NCBI GenBank assembly: GCA_964017065.1
Contig: OZ024784.1
Location: 10,645,152-10,709,151, forward strand
From: Haliclona indistincta
Lineage: Eukaryota > Porifera > Demospongiae > Haplosclerida > Chalinidae
Length of the DNA: 64,000 nucleotides
Direction of reading: 5' to 3'
This document shows positions 24,401 to 36,400 of this stretch, in pieces; the stretch's first letter is position 1; each line of letters starts with the position of its first letter. The translations under genes were made by a program, and so were the position numbers. Under the pieces are notes generated by a model. The model saw only the letters and a list, made by a program, of their open reading frames with translations, was not told the origin of the DNA and searched no databases.

Positions 24401-27400
24401 GCTAGGAGCTAAACACGACTACTCCAGCATTACTGCATCACGCACGTTACAGCTAGCCCATAGACAGCTCCAGAAAAATAGATGGTAGCATACATGCACT
24501 AACAGTTGATTGGCGCATCACAGAAGGCCTGGCCTCAAGAAGCTCTGACGTACGGTACATGTGAGACTGAGTGAGGACATCGACATGGATAGGAGGTTGG
24601 GTGACACTCCCACAATACCGTAAAGTGCTCTTACAAGGACATGTAGCTTTAGAAAGCCATGGATTAGCCGCTCGAGCAAGGCTTGCCAGCACAGAAAACG
24701 CCTTCATAGGACTATAAATTCAGTGAAGAAGCTGCAGAGAGATTTTCATGGAGAGTTTCGAGCGGTAAGACGTAAACAAGCGTGTTTTTTGACGACACAC
24801 ACATATATATATATACACACATACATACACAGACGGACACAAACGCATAACCCTCGCGCATACTGCGCACGGGTAATAATCTAACACAAAGCAACCGTAA
24901 CAGCGTTTCCAGCTACAAAACGATCGAAATATCATAGTATAGTACACAAAAGAATGTCTTTTCAACACGACAAGACCATACAGGAATAGGCAAACAGTTA
25001 ACCCTAGTTTACTTAAGCCCCGTTTACACGACACCTCCAACCCGGATTGAATCCGGATCGACCTGCGTGTAAACGCGAGGTTATCCGGATCGATCCGGAT
25101 TCAATCCGGATTGCTCAACCCACATCTGGAGGTAGGCTTGCGATAATTATTCCGGAATAATTTTGAGAATAATAGCTAGTGGCAAGCATAAAGAATAATT
25201 CCAGAATAATAACGTATAATCGGCATGAGTGGGTGGGCGTGACTGGTTACGCCATTCTGTCACGCCCACTATGAAGCGACGATCGTACTGCGCCTGCATG
25301 CAACAGCCGCGACACTGTCAACTACTGCTCGTGCTCAACAGATGCTATGGACGCTTCTATTTCCATTGAATTCGAATCCTCGTCTGAACTTGGATCGCCC
25401 GTTTCTTCTGCCGATGAGTCCGAGACTGATATCGCGACTACTACGACGACTACTACTGCTGCTGCTGCTGTTGTCACAGGGCCTACACCTGTACGTTCGT
25501 TGCTCTCAGTGCTAAGCACCAGTTGCTGCTGCAAATCGTTCAGAAGTTCACTGAAGAGCTAAGTGGGAGTGTGGCTGCTTTCAAGGCTGCTTTCAAGGCT
25601 GCTAGGTTGTTCATACCAAGCAAGATAAACGAAATGCACACAGATTGTACGGTAGTCGACAGTCTGCAAGCTTTTCCTTTCCTCTCTTCTCCACTGGTTC
25701 TCACTAGCTTAAAGCAAGAGTTCCCTACTTATCTGGCCAAGGCTGCAGAGATACCAGCGACGAGGTTGAGCCACTTACCTGGTGGAAAAAACACTCTGTT
25801 CACCTACCCAACTGGTCCAGTGCTGCACGCAAGGTGGCCTTAGTACAACCATCGTCGGCTGCAGCAGAACGTGTCTTTTCTATCCTAAACTCAACATTTG
25901 GTGCACAACAAGAGCAGTCATTGCAAGACTACATAGAATCCTCCCTAATGCTACAGTACAACAAGCACTAACAGTCACTCTCATTAAGTCATACTCATAG
26001 TGACACAATAATTATAATAATTAGTCTCATATAAACACCTAACAAACGAAAGGACCATTCATGCAGCATGTCATGATCACTCATTATACATGTTAATCAG
26101 CTGAAAGAATAATAATGAGAATAATCACATAATTTTGTTGAGAATAATTGCAAATAAGGTAAGAATTTGAGAATGGAATAATTAGAAAACTGTTGAGAAT
26201 AATTATCTCAAGCCTATCTGGAGGTGAGTTGAATCCGGATTAATCCGGATTGGGTCCACGTGTAAACAGTAAAGTGAGTTCAAACCGGTTCAAACACGCT
26301 GTTGCTAGTCTTCTCTGGGCGAATTGTAGTTACCATTGCACAGCAGAAGGACGGCGATACATGTTTTTTTTCTCTATCTATAGTCTCCTAGCCAAGGCAA
26401 GTCTTGTAATAGCAAAAAAACGATTTCTTGACATATTGTAGGCTACCGTGACGGCCGTGCAGTTGTTTTACCAAAAGTAAGCTTGCTGGTTGACTGTTCC
26501 GGTCCTTATTCTTGCAACAATGCAAGAGTGGAGTGTATAGCAAAGTTCTCCCTTCTGTTATGCATAAAATAGCCCGTCTATGACATCAAAATCACCTGCG
26601 ATTTGGCTCGTGTGTAAACGGAACGTGATCCGGATTGTATCCGGGTTGGGCTAATCCGGATTGGGTGTGTGTAAACGGGGCTTTAGACAAACCTCTCTTC
26701 ACGTGCTCAGAAACTGCGCTTTCTTCTCAAATGGCAGCTATCTTGTACCCGCCCACGCCCGATGCAGTGAGTGTTTCAACACATGTCCGTGGACCCCTCC
26801 GTTTATTACCCCGTTGCGTATCCACTTGTACTGTATTATCTATGGCTATAGTCTGCCACAGCAGCCACTGATGTAGGGATCTATGGTCTGTTAGCAAGTC
26901 AATCGTGTACCATTCCATGCTAGTTCCTTGTTGGTTTACATTGTGGACCAGTAGTAGATTTCATTCATCCCTACATCCTTTTGATTTCGTTAGAAATCTT
27001 TTTTATTTTCTTGTGTGTATCTGGGTTGAAACTGGGTTTGTTTTGGTGCCGCTACATGTACGTGCGCTAGAGACGTTTCCTGAGCACCCAAGCGCTAAAT
27101 AAGACATATTGTCAAGAAGCTCTCGTGCTGGCACTATAAGCGCTACCTTAGACTGCTGAATGGACCTGACTTGCATCGATCCGGGTCGAGTGCAGACGTG
27201 TGCTAACCGAGTTCAACACAGGTAAGTCTGGTTTGATTTCAACCTGCATTGCCAGTGCGAACACAGCTTAAAATAATTATCTATGATTACAGAAAAGTCT
27301 ATAAAAGCATCTCACAAGTCTGATATTTCAAAGAAGACCTGATCAGAGGCAACAATAACAACTTGTCAATATGGAATTTTCTTTGCTAAATCAGTCTCAT

Positions 27401-30400
27401 GAGTTCAATATAGCTTGCTAGCTGACAGCTTGCGTGTGAAGTGCCTGATCTCCGAATGGTCCTGGGATGATGATGGATCACGGTTGACTTGTCCTTTCGT
27501 CTCATTCACATACACACACTGAAGCCATACATCTTCTTAAGAGTTTTGCTTGTGAAAACACGGTAGTGACAAAAGCTGTGATGATAAGAGATGACTGTAC
27601 TTGATACAGTTAAAGCGCCAGTACTGTTACTAAAACGAATAGTATCATCTTTTGAGCACCAAAACAATACAGAAAACTTTACTCAATGGTTGATACTCAG
27701 AAAGAAGGATTCTAGCAGTACAGCCATAGCTACCTCAATCAATTATGTGATCATAAAACTTGCAGTGTGCAGTCTGTGCTGCGCATGTGCCAAACAAAAT
27801 GGTGTCATTAGCGTACGATAATTTGTTTACAGTAGGTCTTTACGTACTTTGGCAAACACTTGGTTTCGCAAAAGTGCGTAAAACTGTACTATATAATTTG
27901 CTATATTTATGTATTAAACAGACACTCCAATATAGATATCCTATACTCCAGTGGGGATGAGTGGATCTTCTGGGCACTACCAAATGTTTCCATCAGATAA
28001 GAATTTTGTTCAAGCTGTATTATCCTTAGTAAGAGAGTTTAAATGGAGGCAACTGTCAATATTGACACAAAATGAAGAGCCATTTATTCAGGTCTGCTAA
28101 GTAGAATTTTATTCTTAAATTAACATGTAAACACCCATGCACTGTAGCCTTGTCCCCAGGCTCTCAGTGTGGGGGCCCTCACCCCGCTCCTATAATTTAC
28201 TCGTAAACAATGCGGAAAAAATTTAGAAAAAATAAATTGCTAAAAACACTTTTGGTATATAAACTGTGATTGTATCGTGATTATGAACATATTCAGAAAT
28301 TTTGACTACATTGTTTAACTAGCATACCTAGGTAACAAACAACACAAGGTTAATTGAGTAATTGAGTATTATTTCATTACAATTACATGTACATTCAAAT
28401 TAATCTTATTACTTAAAAGGCTGCTTGTTGCTTTGCTACAAAATTTGGTTGCTCATTCTAGTTATCTGTAATTGTTTGGGTGTTATTGATAAACTATCAT
28501 AAAAAATGATTTTTTTTAGAAAAATTGATTTCTCACAAATCAAATTGCAAAAGTCTCAATCTCACTGTTCATTATTTGTAAAACACTACATGTAATATCC
28601 CACAATTTTTCTGATGTTTCTGAAGGCAGCAGCTGATGAGGGAGGGTTGTTGCATGTTACCTTTGATTTACTATCTTTAGTATGTGTGACAGTGATGAAT
28701 GTACAATTATAAACTAGCGCTAGGTTCCCATTTGTGTCCCAACATGAAATTTGGTTTAGAAGTAGCTAATAGACTACTATTAAATCACATCCATTTATAA
28801 TGAAAATTGACGCAGCGTATTTTTAAAGAATCGAAGATTAATGTATGTGGGTGTGGTTAATTGTTTTGTTTGAAGTCCCACTAGCGTTAGCGTGCTCGTT
28901 GTGTATATAAGGTGAGCACTAGACTGCTCTTCTCCTTCTGGTGGGGCATGTACCTTACCTAAATTGTTGGCAAAGCAGGCACTACTGTCCCGATGTGCGC
29001 CATGAAATTTATCATCCACGGTTGATGCCAGACCCGCCCATGAGTGGTACAAGTCGTTTGTACCACTCAGCTTCCAGTGCGTACATTTGCCAGGAATTAA
29101 GCGGTGCATCCGATTTGTACCACCGGTGGTTCCTTTGAAGTATCAGAAGAGTACGGTATATTACAAGAACATTTTAGTGTCAAAGGATATCAGAAGGATA
29201 CAAAATCGCCTCGCCGACAGTCCAAAATCTATACTCTTGCAGAATACTCACTCTCTGCAATGTAAAGAAAAATTTAGTATTATGATGTATGTAATTACAG
29301 ATGGAGCAACAGCTAGTTCAGGTGCTGTTTGACAATAATGTCACTGTTCTCAGCTCTAATCGATTTGGTTCTCATCAAGACCCTGCTCTTTTCAATGGAA
29401 GTGTATTTGTAAGTTGTTATAAATGTACAACCATGATATTTTGTTGAAATCTGCAGGTTAAAGAGGCACGTGTGTTTATTGTAAATAGTTACGAGGACAG
29501 GGCAAAGCAACTTTTTTGTGTTGTAAGTGTTTCTTGTTAAAGTAACAGATAAAAATTTGCCTAATCGGTACCTAATAATGTTCTACTCGAACATGAAGGC
29601 CAACAATGAAAACACTAAACATTTTTCGTTTCCTGGAGTGCTATATTCAACACTATGCAACTCGGCTACATCAGGTAGAGTTGTAAAAATGGAAAGAGCA
29701 ACCTCAGCAAGCCACTTTCCAGATGCATTGTAACAGTTTAACTACAAAGCTTATCATTAATTTTACAGATAGGTTAGCATCCGTTGTGCTAGTGCCAGTT
29801 AGCCATCTGATTAGCTGGCTCTGAGTAAACCTCTTGGTATTGTCACCATTTAACAGCTTTTTTCATGATAATTTTTTCGACTTACAAACAAGTAGATTCT
29901 AGCCGTGCTTATAGTCTCTGGCACTAAGTATCATACAGCTCAATATTTGGTTCACCAAAACACGAATGATTCACAGACGCCGTTTACATTGCCAGCATTC
30001 AGTGGTAATTGTATTTACCATGCGCAGGCATAACTGTTATCCGTCACCTTAACTACATGTAGCAGGAAATAAACTTGACACTTTAATGTAGCCTTACGTT
30101 TATAGTTTCAATATTACCACATTTTAACTGTACGGCTCTTGTTCACGCAACACCATATTTAATTATGTAGGCTGTGTTTAATGTAGGTACTATATCTGCA
30201 CCTACATTATTGAAGCACCATTGTTATGCCGTATAGCGGAAAAATTTCAGGGTTAAAATTTTTTGTGGATATCGCTAATCACAGACTATTTCATGAAAAT
30301 TTATCCGCAAATGTCTTGTTTTAGTTGACAAAGATAGGGCAATAGCACTTATTCGTAAAAATAATTATTATTCGCGAAATGCTCTATCTCATGCATTTGC

Positions 30401-33400
30401 GAAAATTTTCCGCTATACGGTAACATATTCACATTGCTAAATTTTGTAGTTTAAAGACAACAAAATTGAGGATGCTCGTTATGCCTGGATACTATATGGT
30501 TGGTATTCTAAGGAGTGGTGGAAATCAGCTAGTGATGTTAACTGTTCTGAGAATGAGCTGACAGCTTTGTTGGAGAGAGCTCTGGTTATACAGCAGTACC
30601 CTGTAGCTCAAAACATGTCTAATAATACAGTGAGAATATCAAATTGATTTTTGTGGTATTTAACTATTTTTAATAAATTTAGAATTTGGGACGATCTGAA
30701 AGTCTACAGGGAACAAGTTCCAGACCATTTGTAGATACACTAGCTTATGACAGTGTGTGGACATTGGCACTAGCTCTCAACAGAACTGTGAACATGATCA
30801 ACACCAATGACACATTAAACTGTGGCTCATCTCTTGCTCCACTGGAGGAGTTCAGTTATGGTAACAGCAGCACAGCTTGTCTCATCAGAAGAAGCCTCAG
30901 TGAAACTAATTTCACTGGATTATCAGTAAGTACTGTACTACTAAGGCTTTTATTAATAAGTACAGACATCTGTCCTGCATGATTGAGGTTGCATGTTGCA
31001 TGGCTGCTTGGACTACAGTGGGACCTCTCTAAAGCGGGCACCATTGGAACCCACAATAATGTCCAGTAAAGAGGTGGCCCCGGTCAATATTAGTGGGCGT
31101 GGCCAAGTTCGTCGCGCAGGACAATGCGAGTGTGTCAAAACCAACTGAAACTCGAGTCTGTCGTACTTTACGACAATCTAGGCATCACCACGATAATATA
31201 TCTTTCAGGCCTTGCTCGATTCTTGGAAGATCTCCAGGAACAAGGTGTCATGCACATGGTAGGCTGTCCCCACTATCGAGTGCGTTAACATTGGTCGTGT
31301 CGGACACGAACAATGTGATCGCAATACGGAATAACGAGGTGACTGCTATTCGGAATGTTTTATTTTATTGCATCAATGGAGCTTCAATCCGGACCGCATT
31401 TCAGTGACCGCTTGAGCGAGGTGGCCCCTATTGGGAGCCGGTCGCTTATAGAGGTTCCACTGTAGTCCTTACATGTATTTATTTTTCTATAGGGCTATGT
31501 CAGCTTTACAAAAGAAGGTATTCGTAAGCAACCAAATGCTAGAGTGTTACAGTACAGGAATGGTAAGTTTTTATCTATAGATTGCTAAGCTCATTGATCA
31601 TGTATATGTCTCAAATTGTGAGGAATGTTTATAATAATTATGGTACATACATAGGTACAAAGCTTAGTAGTCCCATATGAGCAAGCAACATTGTTTTTTA
31701 GATTATAATCAAAGTATGGAATAGATTTTCGTTGCAAGAATGCAATGCAAAACTGCTGCCTTTGGTCTATAGTGGCCGAGACGGTCGTTTGTCGCCGCTG
31801 ACTATCGATATCAGTTTTAACACCGCCCATAGCAGTTTTAACACCGTCGATAGCAGTTTGACACAGTCGATAGCAGTTTGACACCGTCGATAGCAGTTTG
31901 ACACCGTCGATAGCAGTCGTGGTCTAGCACTAGAAACTACTACTGCAAAATTTGCCAAGCATGTCAACGTCCTTGCACATGCGCAATAGCTAGTTAAGTA
32001 ACTTTTTAGTATTATTTCTAGCTATTGCGCATGTGCAAAGGGCGTTTCGTGCACAACATTTTGCAAGATTTATTAAAACTGCAGTAAACCCAAGACCATA
32101 GATAATACAGTACAAGTGGATATGCAACGTGTCCGCATACTGCTACATTGCCTGAAGACATCACTGCAGCGGATGACACGGATCTAAACTACGGAATTCC
32201 GTAAATGAATACGCGCGCGAGCGCGCGTGTACTCAGCTAGCTAGTCGTGCACGACAGTAGTAGTGCTTCTCGCAGCGTTTGTACTACTATTAAGGAAGAG
32301 AATGCTTTGATATTCCAGCAAATCTATTCTATAGATGCACCATATTGTTTATGCACAGTGAATCCTTAGTATTGTGAATAATGACTTTGGTATAAAGGAT
32401 GGAATTGTTGCTGTGCTTTACTGTGTGTTGTGGCTTGCTCAGAAGCTCAGTGTGTTTTTAAACACCCCAGTTAGTTGTACAAAGAGCTGAATTCCTGGAT
32501 AATATCATCAGTCTTCACCTAGAAGAAAATATAGCCAAGTTTCTGTCTAAAAAGTAAACCAGAGCTGCATACCAGCATTCTGGCTCTAGCTGCAAAAATA
32601 CAACACAGGACGTCTTAAAATGTAGCCAGTTAGTTACAACAACTAACTCCAGTTTCAAATATCCAACAAGAATGCTCCAGACATGTTCAGTACGACTAGT
32701 ATAGTCTAAAAAGAAGCAAGAACAGCTTGTCCTTGGATTAAAACCGCTGTAGCAAGCCGTTGCACTGTACTCGAGCAACGAATTGTCGCTAGTTTGCTGC
32801 GCTTGACAGTACTGAGTGTCTGGAGTCGGTCTACAAGACATCTGGGGTCCTACAATTCCACCAAGAACTTGATTTCTCTATAAAACTGAAGTTGACCCTT
32901 GGGCTGCACTGGCGCAAGTGTGAAGGCGCTAATAGTCCCGCGAGATCTCACAGGTGAATCTCTGAGGCGTGGGAGTACCGCTGCAGTGACTGCTTCAGCA
33001 GCCTCCGTGTATTTTCCCGTATACGCGCTCGTTGCATATCCACTTGTACTGTATTATCTATGCCAAGACCTTTAAAACCTTCGCCTAACGGCGCCCTGTA
33101 TTGACCTAACGGCGCCCATTATGGACCTAACAGCGCCCAGTAGGCTAAGTATGGACCTAACTGCAGCGCCGATTAGTTCGCCTAACGTGCCAGCTAGAAT
33201 AGTAAGTTACTGGGCACCGTTAGGTCCATACTGGGCGCCGTTAGGCGAAGGTTTTAAAGGTCTTGGGTTTAGTAGTTTGTAGTGCTAGACCACGACTGCT
33301 ATCGACGGTGTCAAACTGCTATCGACGGTGTTAAAACTGCTATCGACGGTGTCAAACTGCTATCGACGGTGTTAAAACTGCTATGGGCGGTGTTAAAACT

Positions 33401-36400
33401 GATATCGACAGTCAGCGGCGACAAACGACCGTCTCGGCCACTATATTGGTCCATGCAGCACAGTGAACCTTGTTGCACATACTGGTGGACCTTGCTCAAG
33501 GTGGTACCTCATCTGGTAGCTTGTTGGAAAAGTGACTGGAAGGGCTTGAACCTGTCCGATGTTGAATGCTGCTATAGTTGGAGTAGCACTATCTGGAGAA
33601 GAATCGGTTGATGGCAGTGAGAGTCCATCAGCATTTCCATGATTCTCAGTGGACTCATACTTGATGTCGTACTTGTATGCTGAAAGTAAAATTGCCCATC
33701 TCTTTAATCGAGCTGCTGCCAATGAGGGAATTCCCTTCTTCGGTCCCAGTATTGTCAAGAGTGGTTTGTGGTCTGTTATAAGGAGAAACTTGCGACCATA
33801 CAGAAACCTGTGAAATTTCTTAACAGCAAATATTATGGACAGTGCCTATTTTTCAATTTGGGCGTAGTTTTGCTCGCTGGTTGTCAGAGTACGGGAGGCA
33901 AAAGCTATGGGGTGTTCAGTACCATCTGGTAGTACATGAGATATCACGGCTCCTACTCCATAAGCAGAAGCATCTGCTGCTAGTGTGATATGGAACTGAG
34001 GGTTTTAGTGTGTGAGCAGATACTATCTGTTCTTAGGTTGGGTATAAATTTCCCGTAATAATTTACCAGACCCAAGAATGATCGAAGCTGTTGAATATTT
34101 TCAGGGGCATGGGCACTAACAATGGCTTCTACTTTAGATGCAAGTGGTTGAATGCCATTCTCATTAACGCAATGACCCAAATACTCAATACTTGACATTA
34201 GGAACTCACATTTGGTTCGTTTTAGTCTAAAACAATGGCTCTCAAGTCGGTTGAATACTTCTTTCAGTCTCTGGAGATGAGTCTAGGCATATGTACTTAA
34301 CCAGTTTTGTCCAAGTATATAGACTAGGACCGTCTCCAGCTACTACCACTAGTATCAACTTCTGGTTTTGGTGTCCATATGTAACTCGAACGTTTATTGT
34401 ACCTGTTACTTCCATTCGCTCATTTGTGTAGGCTATGAGATGAATACTAGATGGGTGTAAGGTGTCATTGGGAAAACAGCACTTCTTATTGTTTCAGATA
34501 TGATTGACAAGGCTGCTCCCGTATCTACCTCCATGTTGGAATTGTTGCCATTGACTGTCGATTTTGTTCAGCTTGAACTCGTCTTCACTGCTGCTCTCTG
34601 TCGATTCCTTGCGTTCATGGTGTGTCTTCGGCTTGTGCTTGAGTTTTTTTTACTCGGAGTCTTGTTCACGGCATTTGAACTGCGACACACAGGTGCAATG
34701 TGACCTGTTTTTCCACATGAGCGGCACTGGGCGTCTTTGAATTTGCACTCATTCGCAGTGTGGTTTGTTTGTCCACATCAATAACAAGGCTGCTTCTGCG
34801 GGCCACGGCTTTTACTGAGTTTCTGTATTGCCGAATCTGTTTTCCTGAATGCTCTGGATTCCTTGTCAACAGCTTCCATAGCTCTTGCGATTTCAATTGG
34901 TTTGGCATAAGTCAGGCTCGACTCTGACAGTAGCCTTCTCTGGATTGATTCGTGTCGAAGTCCACAGACAAATTGATCACGTAGTGTGTGTCTCACCAAA
35001 GGTACAGTTGATTGCTTATTTTCTCAAAGCTGCATCAAACTCTGCCACTGTCATGCCTGCTGCTTGTTCCCGTTTGTGAAAGTGGAACCTCTCTGCAATA
35101 GTAGACTTTTGCGGATTGAACTGCTCCGTGAATTTGTCAGTTATCTCTTTGTAGGTCTTGTTACCTGGTGCTAAGAGGTCACTGAGCAATGCATATGTAG
35201 CAGGACCAATTGAGCTCAGTAGTACAGCAGCTTGCTTGTCATCTTCAATAGAATTGGCTGTGAAGTACAGAGAGACTCTCTCTAGATAAATCTTGATTGC
35301 TTCTGTTTCTGGGTGATACTTTTGCAAATGTCCAAACTTGATAGCCATTGCTGTGAGTTCTTAGCTCGTTGCCAATATGTGATATTGTGCCCAGGACTAG
35401 CGTATTCAATCGTGACAAAGATATTGAGACTTCTAAAAGACTTATTCAAGTTCCAATTATACACCTATTTATAGCAAGTACATGTATCGGAAACTATTCT
35501 AGAACACATTCTTAGTTTATTTACAAGTAATAGATAAAGTATTTACAGTCTACTGATATGGTTTACACACAACAGATGATATGGTTTACACACAACAGAT
35601 GGTTTACACACAACAATTACAACATTAAAGTAATACTAAGATACATAATAATGACAAATACCACAGAAAATACTTGTTTGGAAGTAAAGCTTTGGAGGGA
35701 GTTTTTAGGGACCTATGCCTACAAAAACAAGCAATAATCTAAATTTTCACGGTACTTACCCTTTTTACACCATTACTCTTAGCAACTAGACTTTACATAG
35801 CAACCATGATTTTATTGTTTTTCTTCCTTCAGTATCATCAAAGCTAAGCCTGGAGTTAATTGCCACGGTGGTATTGGAGGAATTAAGATACAGCTATCTA
35901 AAGGGAGAAAATATCTGTACAGTATGGCTTGGTAAGTATACAGTGGAACCCCTCTAATTTGGACATCCTTGATACTTAAAAAGTGTCCTGATTAGAGAGG
36001 ACTCCTGATTTCAGAGCTTGTTAAAACTAACTATCGATGACGCTTCCTGTACCTGTGGCTTTTGATGAGAAGGCAGGCACCATCAAGAGCCCTGGTCTGT
36101 AGGTTAAGTGGACTCTGTGACCCACTCGGGTTAACACCTGTTTGACCCACATGGATCAAACAGACCAATAGTATAATAATTTTTTCCAAGTGTCCAATAC
36201 TTAGCTAGTAGAGCACTGACCTCTATTGGATGGAAAATGTTAGGACTTTCTCTCAAGGAGAAAGAACTATCTTTGCATAAACTACTAATGCTTTACTGGA
36301 ATTTTGTTTCTTCTAAGTATGCTTGTATGACCCTCATTTCTATTGTTTGTTATGTCCATTAAATGTATTTTTCATGCAATTCTTTAGAAGATGAAAATGG

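Larger units (their letters stand above)
25013..26685. mobile_element. DNA element with TAAAGCCCCGTTTACAC ends, split by a hAT element
   Basis: Left ttaagccccgtttacac and right gtgtaaacggggcttta are inverse. The interior is built of CCGGATT/AATCCGG repeats. The hAT element 25133-26216 sits inside, so the original element is only about 0.58 kb. Confidence 0.75.
31768..33445. mobile_element. TATAGTGGCC-ended element with subterminal repeat arrays
   Basis: Inverted ends TATAGTGGCCGAGACGG with the direct repeat TTGGTC on both sides (31762-31767 and 33446-33451). Each end carries an array of about 20-nt units, TGCTATCGACGGTGT plus AAAAC or CAAAC (31790-31920 inverted against 33295-33410). The interior holds two further nested elements. 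Confidence 0.8.
33446..35650 (-). mobile_element. Ty3/Gypsy retroelement remnant 2
   Basis: On the minus strand: a probable LTR region (about 35650 to 35380, with three tandem copies of ggtttacacacaaca near 35560-35620), a primer-site-like TTGGCAACGAG at 35365-35376, gag, zinc knuckles, protease, a gap where the RT core should be, then RNase H. The left side is cut at the border of the 31768-33445 element. Confidence 0.8.

Noticed and set aside
24790..24835. CRISPR or regulatory array
   Set aside because: A simple TA/CA microsatellite in eukaryotic DNA.
34300..34400. Gypsy reverse transcriptase core
   Set aside because: Looked for YxDD and the fingers motifs between protease and RNase H in remnant 2; none found, so no RT was annotated.
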